A DNA stretch of 64,000 nucleotides from Gordonia polyisoprenivorans (GTDB taxonomy: Bacteria; Actinomycetota; Actinomycetes; Mycobacteriales; Mycobacteriaceae): positions 930,001 to 994,000 of the forward strand of contig NZ_CP072203.1 of assembly GCF_017654315.1 (NCBI RefSeq), written 5' to 3'. Positions 50,231 through 59,496 of this stretch are shown here, piece after piece (positions within the stretch are counted from its first letter, which is position 1; each line of letters opens with the position of its first letter). The notes below the pieces were generated by a model. It had not been told where the DNA came from. It worked only from the letters and a program-made list of their open reading frames with translations, and did not search any database. Made by a program: the position numbers and the translations under genes.

Positions 50231-51090
50231 ACCCAGTAGGCCACGCGGGCGCGGTAGTTGCGCATCACGGCCAACGCCATCAGCCAGCCGACGATCGTGC
50301 AGCCGATCACGACCGCCCAGTGATAGAAGGCCACCGACTCACCGAGCAGCGGGCCGCGCGCGATGTCGAGGTAGTGATACATCGGGTTGAGTTCGACGAG
50401 TTTGAGTCGCTCGGACTTCTCTCCGGTCTGCTTGCCGAGGTTCTCGGTGGTCCAGATGATCGGCGTCATGAAGAACACCAACTGCACCGCGGTGGTCAGC
50501 AACTGGCCGATGTCGCGGAAGCGGGTCGAGAGGATGCCGAAGACGATCGACACCCACACACCGTTGATGACGAACAGCGCGATGGCCGGGATGACCAGCA
50601 GGGCAGTCCAATTCAGCGGCTGCGGGAAGATGATCAGGATCGCGATATAGATGACGATGTTGTGGGCGAAGATGATCAGCTGCCGCCATACCATCCGGTA
50701 GACGTGCACGCTCACCGGCGACGGCAGCTGTTTGATCAGTCCTTCGTTCTTCGAGAACACCTCGGCGCCCTCGAGGATCGAGTTCTGGATGAAGTTCCAG
50801 AAGATGAACCCGAGCGTCACGTACGGCAGGAACGACTTGATGTCCATGTGGAACAGCTCGCCGTAGAGCAGGCCCATCGCGACCGCGGTGACACCGGTGG
50901 CGATGGTGATCCACAGGGGACCGAGCAACGAGCGGCGGTAGCGCTGCTTGATGTCCTGCCACCCGAGATGCAGCCACAGTTCGCGGGCGTTCAGACCCGC
51001 CGACAGGTCGTCGAACGCCCGGCGCATGGACCGCGACGTCGCACCTGTGGGCGGCGGTGGGACCCGCCCCTGCATCACTTCGGCTGACAC
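50227..51090 (-). CDS. wzm: Wzm-type galactan ABC exporter, permease subunit (Rv3783-like)
   Basis: About 287 residues with six helices, ABC-2 family. Typical segments: ELWLHLGWQDIKQRYRRSLLGPLWI, FLPYVTLGFIFWNF and the C-terminal LVELNPMYHYLDIARGPLLG. Start uncertain: GTG 51090 (used), ATG 51075 and ATG 51120 are in frame. It works with Wzt to move undecaprenyl/decaprenyl-linked galactan across the membrane. Confidence 0.9.
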   Translation of the reverse strand: MSAEVMQGRVPPPPTGATSRSMRRAFDDLSAGLNARELWLHLGWQDIKQRYRRSLLGPLWITIATGVTAVAMGLLYGELFHMDIKSFLPYVTLGFIFWNFIQNSILEGAEVFSKNEGLIKQLPSPVSVHVYRMVWRQLIIFAHNIVIYIAILIIFPQPLNWTALLVIPAIALFVINGVWVSIVFGILSTRFRDIGQLLTTAVQLVFFMTPIIWTTENLGKQTGEKSERLKLVELNPMYHYLDIARGPLLGESVAFYHWAVVIGCTIVGWLMALAVMRNYRARVAYWV

Positions 51091-51142
51091 GAGGCCACAG
51101 CATACAAGCGCCGGGCCCACCGCCGGCGTTCAGAGGTGCCGA

Positions 51143-51730
51143 TCAGAGGTACTGGCCGGTGCTGCCGTGTCCGCCCGCCGACGGTGTCATCCCCGGTGGC
51201 AGCGCACCCTGACGCATCTGCTCGAGTTGAGCGCGAGCGGCCATCTGCTGGGCGAACAGTGCGGTCTGGATGCCGTGGAAGAGCCCCTCGAGCCAGCCGA
51301 CGAGCTGGGCCTGGGCGATCCGCAGCTCGGCGTCGGACGGGGTGGTGTCGTCGGTGAACGGCAGGGCGAGCCGCTCGAGCTCCTCGCGCAGCTCCGGTGC
51401 CAGCCCGTCCTCGAGTTCGCGGATCGACGACTCGTGGATCTCGCGCAGCCGGTTGCGGCTCGCCTCGTCGAGCGGAGCCGCACGGACCTCTTCCAGGAGT
51501 TGCTTGATCATCGTGCCGATCCGCATGACCTTCGCCGGCTGCTCGACCATGTCGGCGACGCTGGAACCGTCGGAGGACTCCGAGGACGAACCCTGCGCCG
51601 CGGCCTGGGTACCCAGCGGCGAGTCGGCACCCAGGATGACGACCGAATCGTTGTCGGTCTCGGACGCTCCGTCGCGATCGGGGGTGCCGAAGGGATTCGC
51701 ATTGTTGCCGTCAATGACCATGTCCTCCAT
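51143..51730 (-). CDS. bpa: Bacterial proteasome activator Bpa/PafE
   Basis: A protein of 192-195 residues that forms an ATP-independent ring cap on the 20S proteasome and opens its gate. The core VEQPAKVMRIGTMIKQLLEEVRAAPLDEASRNRLREIHESSIRELEDGLAPELREEL and the C-terminal gate-opening motif GQYL match Rv3780. The N-terminal 60 residues are acidic and serine-rich, variable in the family. Start ATG 51730 or 51721. The synteny with wzm and the PLP-fold gene is as in M. tuberculosis. Confidence 0.95.
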   Translation of the reverse strand: MEDMVIDGNNANPFGTPDRDGASETDNDSVVILGADSPLGTQAAAQGSSSESSDGSSVADMVEQPAKVMRIGTMIKQLLEEVRAAPLDEASRNRLREIHESSIRELEDGLAPELREELERLALPFTDDTTPSDAELRIAQAQLVGWLEGLFHGIQTALFAQQMAARAQLEQMRQGALPPGMTPSAGGHGSTGQYL

Positions 51731-51816
51731 TGTGCCCAACCGGCTTGCGCCCGACGTACGGAACCGGTCATCGGATACCCGCTGATCGGCGCACAGGCCG
51801 CGTCTATCGTGGGGCC

Positions 51817-53013
51817 ATGCCCTTCGATGTCGCCCATGCGCGTGGACTTTTTCCCTCGCTCGGCGACGGCTGGATTCGCTTCGATCCGCAGGCCGGGATG
51901 GTGATCCCGGACTCTGTGGCCAGCGCGGTGTCCCGTGGGTTCCGCCAGCTCGGGGCATCGGCGCGGGGGCGGTATCCGGCGGCGCGCGAGACCGCCGATG
52001 CCCTCGACGGTGCCCGTCGGGCCATCGCCGACCTGGTGGCCGGGCAGGCCGCCGGCGTGGTCCTCGGACCGTCGCGGTCGGTGTTGCTGTGGACGCTCGC
52101 CGAGGCGATCAACCCCAACACATGGCTGTCGGGCAACGTCGTCGTCAGCCGCCAGGACGACGAGCCGAACATCCTGCCGTGGGTGCGCGTCGTCGACCGC
52201 GTCGGTGGCACGCTGCGGTGGGCCGAGATCGACGTCGAAACCGGAGAACTGCCGGCCTGGCAGTACGACGACCTGATCGACCGGCACACCGCTGTGGTGG
52301 CGGTTCCCCTGGCCTCGTCGACGCTGGGCACCCTCACCGATGTCAGCGACATCGCCGCGCGGGCGCGGGAGGTCGGCGCGATGGTCGTCGTCGATGCGTC
52401 GAGTGCCGCGCCCTACCTTCCGCTCGACATCGACGAACTCGGTGCCGACGTCGTCGTCGTGTCCGCCGAACGGTGGGGTGGGCCGCGGATGGCGGCGATG
52501 GTCTTCGCCGAGCCGCGGGCGATCGACCGGTTGAACACGATGTCATCGGATCCGCATGCGGTGGGGCCTGAGCGACTCGAGATCGACGAGCATCAAGGCG
52601 CCCTACTGGCCGGCGTGGTGGCTTCCGTCGAACATCTCGCAAGTCTCGACGAGACTGCTCTGGGTAAGCGTCGGCGACGACTGACCACTGCTCTCGACGG
52701 CGTCAACGAGTACCTGCAGCGGCTCGGTTTCTACCTCATCAACTCACTTGACCAGCTCAATCACGTGTCGGTGATCGGCAAGAGCGACAACCGGGTCCCG
52801 TTGGTCAGCTTCGCCGTCGACGGGGTCGGGGCCGACACCGTGGTGCGCAGACTCGCCGACAACGGGATCTGTGCGCTCGCCGACCTGCCGAGCCGTGCGC
52901 TCGCCCGCATGGGCGCCGGCGATTTCGGAGGAGCTGTCACCGTCGGGCTCGGACCGTATTCGACGCCGTACGAGGTCGACCATCTCGTGCGGACACTCGG
53001 TTCGCTGGCGTGA
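51817..53013 (+). CDS. Cysteine-desulfurase-like PLP-fold protein (Rv3778c-like), atypical active site
   Basis: A 398-residue fold-type I PLP protein similar to class V aminotransferases. The core VVDASSAAPYLPLDIDELGADVVVVSAERWGGPRMAAMVF aligns with the SufS/Csd pattern VDGAQSVPH...SGHKLYGP. Here the Schiff-base lysine is replaced by R219, the His before it by E218, and the ring-stacking His of VPH by Y200. No catalytic cysteine is seen in the C-terminal loop. Either the protein is not a PLP-lysine enzyme or it has a structural role. The ATG at 51817 gives the family start MPFDVAHARGLFPSL. Confidence 0.82.
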   Translation: MPFDVAHARGLFPSLGDGWIRFDPQAGMVIPDSVASAVSRGFRQLGASARGRYPAARETADALDGARRAIADLVAGQAAGVVLGPSRSVLLWTLAEAINPNTWLSGNVVVSRQDDEPNILPWVRVVDRVGGTLRWAEIDVETGELPAWQYDDLIDRHTAVVAVPLASSTLGTLTDVSDIAARAREVGAMVVVDASSAAPYLPLDIDELGADVVVVSAERWGGPRMAAMVFAEPRAIDRLNTMSSDPHAVGPERLEIDEHQGALLAGVVASVEHLASLDETALGKRRRRLTTALDGVNEYLQRLGFYLINSLDQLNHVSVIGKSDNRVPLVSFAVDGVGADTVVRRLADNGICALADLPSRALARMGAGDFGGAVTVGLGPYSTPYEVDHLVRTLGSLA

Positions 53014-53017
53014 AGTG

Positions 53018-53030
53018 GACAACTTTTGTC
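53018..53030. promoter_or_regulatory. Palindrome upstream of a MarR regulator
   Basis: GACAA-CTT-TTGTC (13 bp) follows the stop of the PLP-fold gene by four bases and lies 57 bases before the MarR start. Possible autoregulatory operator; half-sites are short, so this is tentative. Confidence 0.4.
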
Positions 53031-53086
53031 GGTCGCCCGACCCACTGAGTTAGTAAGTTCTGCTCTGGTGCACTATTTTGTGGAAA

Positions 53087-53563
53087 GTGAACACCGAGGA
53101 GTCCGCGCGGCTGTCCGACGACGAGTTGGCCGTGTGGAGTGCTTTCGTCGACGGGGGCTGGGCCCTGATGGCCGAGGTGACCGCGGGCTTCAGCGCCGCG
53201 GGGGTCTCGGTCAACGACATGCGGGTGCTCGAGATCATCGCCGCCCGTGAAACGATCGGGATCAGTGAGATAGCCGCGGCCATGCATGCCGGCGTGAGCA
53301 CGGTGTCACGCGTGGTCGCCCGCCTCATCGAGGACGAAATCCTCGAACGTGTGCACTCGCGCTCGGATGCCCGGCACCGACTGGTCCGCCTCACCGACCA
53401 CGGACGGGCCCAACTGCGCGCACAACTCGACATCCGCGACGCGGTGGTCCGTAAGCATGTCATCGAGGTGCTCACCACGGAGGAGTTCGAGTCCCTCCGC
53501 CGCATCTTCGGCAAGATCCGCGACGGCTCCTCGGCCCGCCCCTGTTCGGACGGGCTCGGCTGA
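53087..53563 (+). CDS. MarR-family regulator
   Basis: About 158 residues. DNA-binding domain: VNDMRVLEIIAARETIGISEIAAAMHAGVSTVSRVVARLIEDEILERVHSRSDARHRLVRLTDHGRA; helices at both ends for dimerisation. GTG 53087 chosen; TTG 53078 adds three residues. It converges on the quinone oxidoreductase gene and has no obvious divergent target, so its targets may lie elsewhere. Confidence 0.85.
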   Translation: MNTEESARLSDDELAVWSAFVDGGWALMAEVTAGFSAAGVSVNDMRVLEIIAARETIGISEIAAAMHAGVSTVSRVVARLIEDEILERVHSRSDARHRLVRLTDHGRAQLRAQLDIRDAVVRKHVIEVLTTEEFESLRRIFGKIRDGSSARPCSDGLG

Positions 53564-53618
53564 GCCGCCAGCTCTTGGCGCCGGGGGTAACCGGCTTTGG
53601 GTGATCAGTCTGCGGTGA

Positions 53619-54596
53619 TCAGACTGCGGCCACGCGCAGCAACACCTTGCCGATCGCCTCGCCGCTGTCGAGGCGATCATGCGCTGCCGCGGCGTCGTCG
53701 AGGTCGTAGACGCTGTCGATGACCGGCAGCACCTTGCCCGCCTCGATCAGCGGCCAGGTCACCGTTCGCGTGTGCGTGACGATCTGGGCCTTGCCGCCGT
53801 CCCCATCGACCGGTCGGGATCGCAGCGTCGTCCCGATCACCGACGCGCGTTTACCCATCAGCGCGGCGATCGACAATTCGGCCTTGGTGCCGCCCTGCAT
53901 GCCGATGATGACCAGGCGGCCGCCGGTGCGCAGCGCAGAGATGTTCTGCGCCAGATACTTTGCGCCGATGATGTCGAGGATGACGTCGGCGCCTCCGCTT
54001 TCGGTGATCACCTCCACGAAATCGTCTGTGGCGTAATTGATCAGGACGTCGGCACCGAACCCGGCGCATCGATCGAGCTTCGCCGCGGTACGTGCGGTGA
54101 CGGCGACGCGGGCGCCGAGTGCGTGGGCGAGCTGGATGGCGTGGGTGCCGATACCGCTCGATCCGCCGTGGACGAGGAGCAGTTCACCAGCTCGCAGGCC
54201 ACCGGCCTCGATGACGTTGGAGACCACCGTGCACGCCACCTCCGGTAGCGCCGCCGCGTCGGCGAGAAGAACCCCGGCCGGGACCGGCAACACCTGCGCC
54301 GCGGGAACCGCCACCCTCTCGGCGTATCCGCCGCCGGCGAGCAGTGCGCACACCTCGTCGCCGACAGACCAGCCCGACACCCGTGCCCCGACCTCGCTGA
54401 TCCGGCCCGAGACCTCGAGCCCGAGGGTCTCCGGCGCGCCGGGCGGCGGCGGATAGTTGCCGCGACGTTGGAGCAGATCGGCGCGGTTCACCCCGGCCGA
54501 GACGACGTCGATGACGACCTCGCCGAGGTCGGCGACCGGATCGTCGATGGTGGAGACGGACAGATCGCCTGACGAAGAAACGGTGACGGCACGCAT
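53619..54596 (-). CDS. Zinc-independent quinone oxidoreductase (MDR family, Rv3777-like)
   Basis: A 325-residue NADPH-dependent medium-chain dehydrogenase of the quinone oxidoreductase group. Motifs: GVNRADLLQRRGNYPPPPGAPETLGLEVSG, VCALLAGGGYAERVAVPA, the cofactor loop VHGGSSGIGTHAIQLA and LDSGEAIGKVLLRV. No zinc-binding cysteine cluster. ATG 54596 (MRAVTV) preferred over 54623. Confidence 0.92.
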   Translation of the reverse strand: MRAVTVSSSGDLSVSTIDDPVADLGEVVIDVVSAGVNRADLLQRRGNYPPPPGAPETLGLEVSGRISEVGARVSGWSVGDEVCALLAGGGYAERVAVPAAQVLPVPAGVLLADAAALPEVACTVVSNVIEAGGLRAGELLLVHGGSSGIGTHAIQLAHALGARVAVTARTAAKLDRCAGFGADVLINYATDDFVEVITESGGADVILDIIGAKYLAQNISALRTGGRLVIIGMQGGTKAELSIAALMGKRASVIGTTLRSRPVDGDGGKAQIVTHTRTVTWPLIEAGKVLPVIDSVYDLDDAAAAHDRLDSGEAIGKVLLRVAAV

Positions 54597-54757
54597 CACC
54601 CGATCGTGGCACAGGGCGGCCACTGAGCGCGGTCGGTGCTGGTAGGCGCGCTGCGTGCACGGGCCGCATCCACCAGCTGGCGACGCGTCAAGAGATCGAT
54701 GACGACCCGTGAGCCGATTCGGCCGGTTGCAGGGCCCTCACGTACCCTTTTCGGCAG

Positions 54758-54842
54758 GGAAGCGTGGCAGAGCGGCCGAATGCACTCGCCTTGAAAGCGA
54801 GCGTGGGTAAAACCACCGGGGGTTCAAATCCCTCCGCTTCCG
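54758..54842 (+). tRNA. tRNA-Ser (anticodon TGA)
   Basis: An 85-base cloverleaf. Acceptor stem GGAAGCG / CGCTTCC with discriminator G, D-arm GGCAGAGCGGCCGAA, anticodon stem CTCGC / GCGAG with loop CTTGAAA (anticodon TGA at 54792-54794), a long variable arm (CGTGGGTAAAACCACCG) as expected for serine, and T-arm GGGGGTTCAAATCCCTC. The 3' CCA is not encoded. The region after it is different in composition and content, see findings. Confidence 0.97.
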
Positions 54843-55153
54843 CAGTTTGATGAGTCGCGGCATCGTTGACATTCGGTGTCGCGGCTCATCGCTTTTGTGT
54901 GTCGAGGTGGATGGCCGGCTGTCTAGATGTTGGGGAAACGGCCTGACTGCCGGTCTGTGTCCCCATTCTTGGGGATTGTTTCCGGTCCGGAATTCTCGTG
55001 TGTCGCTGTGACCAGCACACTTGCCGAATCAAGGAAACCGATGTCGATCTTTAGGTTGCCGAACTCTGTGGGTCGTGCTTGGGTATTCGAGGACAGTTCA
55101 GAATCTGGTATCACATTTTTGTTGTGATGCACTGATGTGGTGAGGGGGTTGCC
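54843..55153. other. Non-coding gap between tRNA-Ser and the porin gene
   Basis: A stretch of 311 bp with lower GC than its surroundings. A 66-codon frame on the plus strand (54927-55127) has no family resemblance and is probably not coding. A terminator for the tRNA (GAGTCGCGGCATCG...CGGTGTCGCGGCTC, partial dyad) may lie at 54850-54888. No other feature seen. Confidence 0.5.
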
Positions 55154-55810
55154 GTGGTGTGCGATGGCAGTCGGGTGTGGGGACGATCGCGGCTGACAGG
55201 TGTGTGTGCGGCGCTGGCGGTGGCCGCGTCGGTGGTCGGGGCGGGTGCATCTGGTGCTGCCCCGAGTTCGTTTGCTGATCAGCAGACGACCAAACGGACG
55301 GATGACGGGTGGGTGGTCTCGGCGATCAAGTCCCATGAGCAGGTGCGTTCGGTGCCGCCGCTTAATCAATCACCGTGGACCCGTGAGGGTTTCCTGTCCT
55401 TGAAGGGTGAGGGTGTGATCGCCGGGTCGGGTTCGGTGCCGGTGCAGGCGGGCACTGTCGCAGCAGGGTTTCAGATCGGCTGCAACACTGATGTGACGTC
55501 GGGCGCCACGGTCGGGATCTCCGGTGGCCCGTCGGCGCAGATGAACATTTCCTATCCGCCGGCGGTGGTGATCGGTGCGACGGTCACCCCGAACATCTCT
55601 ACGACGTTGCGGCCGGGCACGATCGCCGATATCCCGTTCGGGTCGAAGAAGATGCAGACCGGGAAAGCCGGCATCACCGTCGACGGCGTGCATGTGAAGG
55701 TCGACGGCTGTTTGGGGCCGGTCGCCCTCCGCGCGTACGTGACGGTGAGTGTGTCAACAGCGTTGAACGACAACACGATCAACGTGTACGGCAAACCCCA
55801 CTACCTGTGA
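55154..55810 (+). CDS. MspA-family outer-membrane porin
   Basis: A 218-residue exported protein. Residues 1-37 form a Sec signal peptide (RSRLTGVCAALAVAASVVGAGASGAA). The mature part has the MspA pattern: DDGWVVSAIKSHEQVRSVPPLNQSPWTREGFLSLKGEGVIAG, GFQIGCNTDVTSGATVGISGG, a hydrophobic constriction-loop region about 135-160, VTPNISTTLRPGTI and the C-terminal VHVKVDGCLGPVALRAYVTVSV. MspA homologues form octameric pores in the mycolate outer membrane. GTG 55154 has a strong GAGGGGG ribosome binding site seven bases upstream. It precedes a membrane protein and a toxin on the same strand. Confidence 0.93.
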   Translation: MVCDGSRVWGRSRLTGVCAALAVAASVVGAGASGAAPSSFADQQTTKRTDDGWVVSAIKSHEQVRSVPPLNQSPWTREGFLSLKGEGVIAGSGSVPVQAGTVAAGFQIGCNTDVTSGATVGISGGPSAQMNISYPPAVVIGATVTPNISTTLRPGTIADIPFGSKKMQTGKAGITVDGVHVKVDGCLGPVALRAYVTVSVSTALNDNTINVYGKPHYL

Positions 55811-55918
55811 CCCGTCGGCATTGGCCTCCACCCCGTCGTGCGTGGTTGCGCGCTGCGTGAGTCACGACGTTGTCTCTGCTCGTTCTTCGATTTTCTCCAG
55901 GAAGGGCTGTGATCCCGT

Positions 55919-56290
55919 ATGACTGCTCCAACTTCATCGTCTGCATCGGGAGGCGCGCACCGTTTCGACGCCGAAGCGCCGACCACCGAACTCTCCACGA
56001 CGGCGGACCACGCCGGTCGCTCGGCCGATGAGGCTGACCCGACTCCTGCGCCGGACGATCCCTCCAATAGCGGTGGGGTGCCGGTGCTGAAGGTGGTGTT
56101 GTTCCTCGTTGGCTGCGTGCTGTTGGTGCTGGCGGCGGCGAACCTGTCGAGTCTTGGGGTGTGGTCGGGCCGGTGGGGTGTGATCCCGGTGTTCCTGGTG
56201 TTCTTTCTGGTGATGTCGATTGCCGGGCGCTGGTTCTGGGCCGGTGCGGATGCGATCCTGGGTGCCCTGATGTGGGGCAACAAGAAGTGA
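55919..56290 (+). CDS. Small two-helix membrane protein
   Basis: A 123-residue protein. An acidic, serine/threonine-rich N-terminus (1-54) is followed by two helices: about 56-76 (VLKVVLFLVGCVLLVLAAANL) and 85-108 (WGVIPVFLVFFLVMSIAGRWFW), then a short tail. No family recognised. Its stop overlaps the toxin start by four bases (GTGA). With the porin 108 bases upstream it may be part of a toxin export or anchoring unit; that is inference from order. Confidence 0.7.
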   Translation: MTAPTSSSASGGAHRFDAEAPTTELSTTADHAGRSADEADPTPAPDDPSNSGGVPVLKVVLFLVGCVLLVLAAANLSSLGVWSGRWGVIPVFLVFFLVMSIAGRWFWAGADAILGALMWGNKK

Positions 56291-58891
56291 TTTCCGGCAG
56301 TCAGCGATACGACGATCGCCCACAAGGGCCGGTGACGGTGAAGCCTCGTCGGGGGCGTCACCGGCTTCCGCACCGCCGGCTCGGCGCCGGCCTGGTGGCC
56401 GCTGCGGTGTTGGCGATCGGCGGTGGGGTCACGGTAGCCGCACTCGGTAGCGATCCGGCTCCGGCACACGCCGATGCGTTGTGTGATCAGATGCGCGCCC
56501 AGTACGGCTCGAACTGGCCGTGTATCTCGGTACCCACCAACACCTTCCAACCGACCACGAACACCCCGGCACCCACGACCGGCGCCAACGGCGCGGGCTC
56601 GGGTGGTCCGCAGGTCGGTAGCAATATCGGGCCTGGACCGGGCGAAGGCAACGGCACACCCATCGTGACTGTGCCCGGACAAGCTGCCCCGCAACCGCCA
56701 CCAGGTGTCGGCAACGGCGGACCGGCACCAACCACCCCGAACGCTGGCGGTGTCCGTCCGACCGCATCGCAACCGGTACCCCCGGGCGACACCACCGGGC
56801 AGGTTCCGGTGGTGCCTTCTATCGCTGTTCCTGCGGTGACGCCGGTACCGGGCGCGGTCACTGCGAACCCTGAACCAGGTACCCCGCCCCATGCGTTGGA
56901 TTCCGGCTCGAAGCAGCCCGACATCCCGCTCGCGGCATGGGTCGTGGCAGGTGCGGCGGCATTCGCTACGGCGAATCCGCGGGCACGCCGCGCAGCGTCC
57001 GCTGGCGGGCTGCGGAGTTGGTCGTTGTTGCGGCGTGGCGGATCAGAGCGGGCGACGGTGGGTCAGTCGCAGCTGGTGTTGATCAATGACCCGAGCAGCC
57101 CGAAAAGCTATGTGTTCCAAGAAGATGTCCCACCAGGTGGGCATATCGGGGTGAATCCGGACGGGTCAGCGACCGTCTACGACGCCACCGGGAAACCAGT
57201 CAGCCAGATCGCGAAACCATGGGCGTTCGATGCCGCTGGTCGGCCACAGAAGACCTGGTACACCGTCGATGAGAACGGTGACCTGGTCCAGCACGTCGAA
57301 CCCGCACCGAACGCGCTGTATCCGATCCTGGCGGACCCGTACGTGTGGAACGGATCAGAATGGGTCTGGACGGACCCCAGCACGCTTGAAGTACTTCCGT
57401 CGATTTCGCAAACGCCGGGAATGGTCAGCAATAACCCACAGGGCTCACCTCCCGCTGGCCCGCCACCGCAGCAAGGCGTCACAGCGCAGGACATACCAGA
57501 TGTGCTCGGCAACCCGCCGACCAGTGGCAATCCGACGGTCACTTCGTCCGGGAATACTTGGGGAGCCGATACGACGCTCACTCCTAACGGAGACGGCACT
57601 GTTACCGGTTCCAACACCTACTGGGTCACCCCTAAGTACGGAGATCTGATCACGGTCACCCGGCCTTTGACCGCCGAACAGCAGCAGCTGCTGACCACAC
57701 TCATACCGAACAGTCGAGTAGAGACGGCGCCGAATGGTGACACGGTGTTTACGCCGACCACTCAAGCTGATGGGCTCACGGCGCAGGATATCGTCAACCT
57801 CACGAATGATATGCCCGAACCCGGGCAGAACCTCCGGCTGCAAAACGGTGGAAATGCAACAGTTACGAGGATGTCCGATGATGCTGGAGTCGTTTATGAC
57901 ACCCTGCATCTCTCCCTTGCCAACGGGCAGACGTTCACCACGACTACGGTAAACAAGGCGCTATCGGTTGATCACGTCGAGCACGGCGAGAGTCCACTAG
58001 GCACTCCGTCGGAACGTGTTGTTCTGCAGGATGGCTCGAGTTCGACGCGCTACAGCCAGACAATTCCAGAGCTCGGTAACCGCACCGTTGACTATCTCGA
58101 GGTTCGTGATACTACGGGTAAGCTGATTTACACCGTTGTCACCTGGGATGAAGGAAACCAGGAGTACGGCTATGTCCGCTACGGGGACGGGACGAATCCG
58201 AACTGGATACAGTATCTGACACCAGACGAGATTGCGACGCTCAACGATCCAACGCCTGAAGAGGCGCTAAACCTCCGCGAGCGGATCGGTGAACACGTCC
58301 GGAATCTTGAGGAAAACCCCGACGCCGCACCATCGAACGCACCAGATGCGATGGCGCAGGCAGCTGGCGGGCTGGCGATCGCTGGAACTGGGCTATCCAC
58401 CGAAGGTACGGTCGCCAGCGGCCCGTTGGCCCCCTGGGTTTTGGGCGCAGGCGTCCTGCTCCTCGCTGCGGGCGGTATATTGGCAGCCACATCGAATGAC
58501 TCATCGCCCGAGCCAGGACGAAACGAGCTGGGACAATTCACCGACGGCAACGGTGGGTCGAACAACGGAAAGGCGGCAGAGGATACGAAGCTGGACGAGC
58601 TGGAACAAACAAACCCGGGGCATTCGTCAGAAGAAGGCCGCACGCCTGCCAGGCTTCCCCACGCCTCGATACTACGACGGTCTGATACCAAACGGCGACG
58701 GCACCTACACCGGCGTAGAGATAAAGAGTGGCACTGCCACAAAAGACGCACGTCAGAGAAGCTTTGACAAGGCCGTGGCGCCTGACAACCCGGCCAGGGT
58801 AAAACTACCCAATGGTGATACAGTTGACGTTACTGGCGTGCGCGATTATGAGGTTCCCGCCATACCCAATACGTCCGCAGGGGGAAATTAG
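56287..58891 (+). pseudogene. Exported polymorphic toxin with C-terminal nuclease-like domain, frameshifted
   Basis: GTG 56287 opens a long frame coupled to the previous gene. Residues 30-62 are an N-terminal hydrophobic export segment ending PAHADA. A Pro/Gly/Thr-rich stretch follows (90-205), then a beta-rich region with PNALYPILADPYVW (343-354), a further beta-rich region (400-640) and a late hydrophobic helix (716-735). Frame 1 goes out of register after N776-P777-G778 and ends at 58767. Frame 2 from the same point reads RQKKAARLPGFPTPRYYDGLI..., a toxin domain with a PD-(D/E)xK look (D797, E811-I-K813). Deleting one G from CCCGGGG (58614-58620) restores an 867-residue protein ending at 58891. 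Real mutation, phase variation or sequencing error cannot be told apart here. Confidence 0.75.
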
Positions 58892-58893
58892 AG

Positions 58894-59358
58894 ATGGCGA
58901 CTCCGACACATCTACTTACGGATTTTCCGGACACGGCATGGATAGGTCCGCACGAGACTCTTTACAACTTCCGTATGCCATTTCTGGCGTTCGACGGCGT
59001 GAATCGTTCGACCCGCACGCTGTCTCGATTGGTGCGGCCGGGATGGCGTGACGAACTATCCGCGGAAGAAGTAAAACTAAGTCAACATGAGTTCATTCAA
59101 GCCGCAGGATCGTCAGAGAAGATGACCGTCGAAATTCGAAAGACTGATAAGAATGGCGATGGCACACTTTTCACCGTGGGCCGTCTGCACACTGACCCGG
59201 ATTCGGGCAATCCGGGGGTCGAAATTAGGTTCGGTTCCCATGCGCTCAAGGTCTACGAACATGAAGTTTTTGATGCCGAAGAAGCTGCCAAATTGTTCTA
59301 CTCGTATTACAATACTGGAGATATTCCACCGGAATACTATCTACGGGCGCACCGCTGA
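58894..59358 (+). CDS. Probable immunity protein for the first toxin
   Basis: A 154-residue soluble protein starting two bases after the toxin domain stop, with GGGGAA 8-13 bases upstream. No family was recognised. Content is mixed alpha/beta with acidic and aromatic residues (LTDFPDTAWIGPHETLYNFRMPFLAFDG; AAKLFYSYYNTGDIPPEYYL). Position immediately behind a nuclease-like toxin C-terminus is the standard location of an immunity gene. GC content is lower than in the cell-wall genes, consistent with horizontal acquisition. Confidence 0.7.
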   Translation: MATPTHLLTDFPDTAWIGPHETLYNFRMPFLAFDGVNRSTRTLSRLVRPGWRDELSAEEVKLSQHEFIQAAGSSEKMTVEIRKTDKNGDGTLFTVGRLHTDPDSGNPGVEIRFGSHALKVYEHEVFDAEEAAKLFYSYYNTGDIPPEYYLRAHR

Positions 59359-59496
59359 CCCTGCGAGGACTGCTTCAATTATTCGCACTGCGCGGGCTAA
59401 CTATCGGTATGCGGACAATTCCGAGGTGCTATTCAGCCCTATGTCCGACGAACTTCTCTCTTGAATCGCTCGCCTATCGATATATAATAGTAATAT

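Noticed and set aside
54927..55127. A 66-codon plus-strand frame before the porin gene.
   Set aside because: No ribosome binding site, no recognisable family, and it lies in a low-GC gap behind a tRNA.
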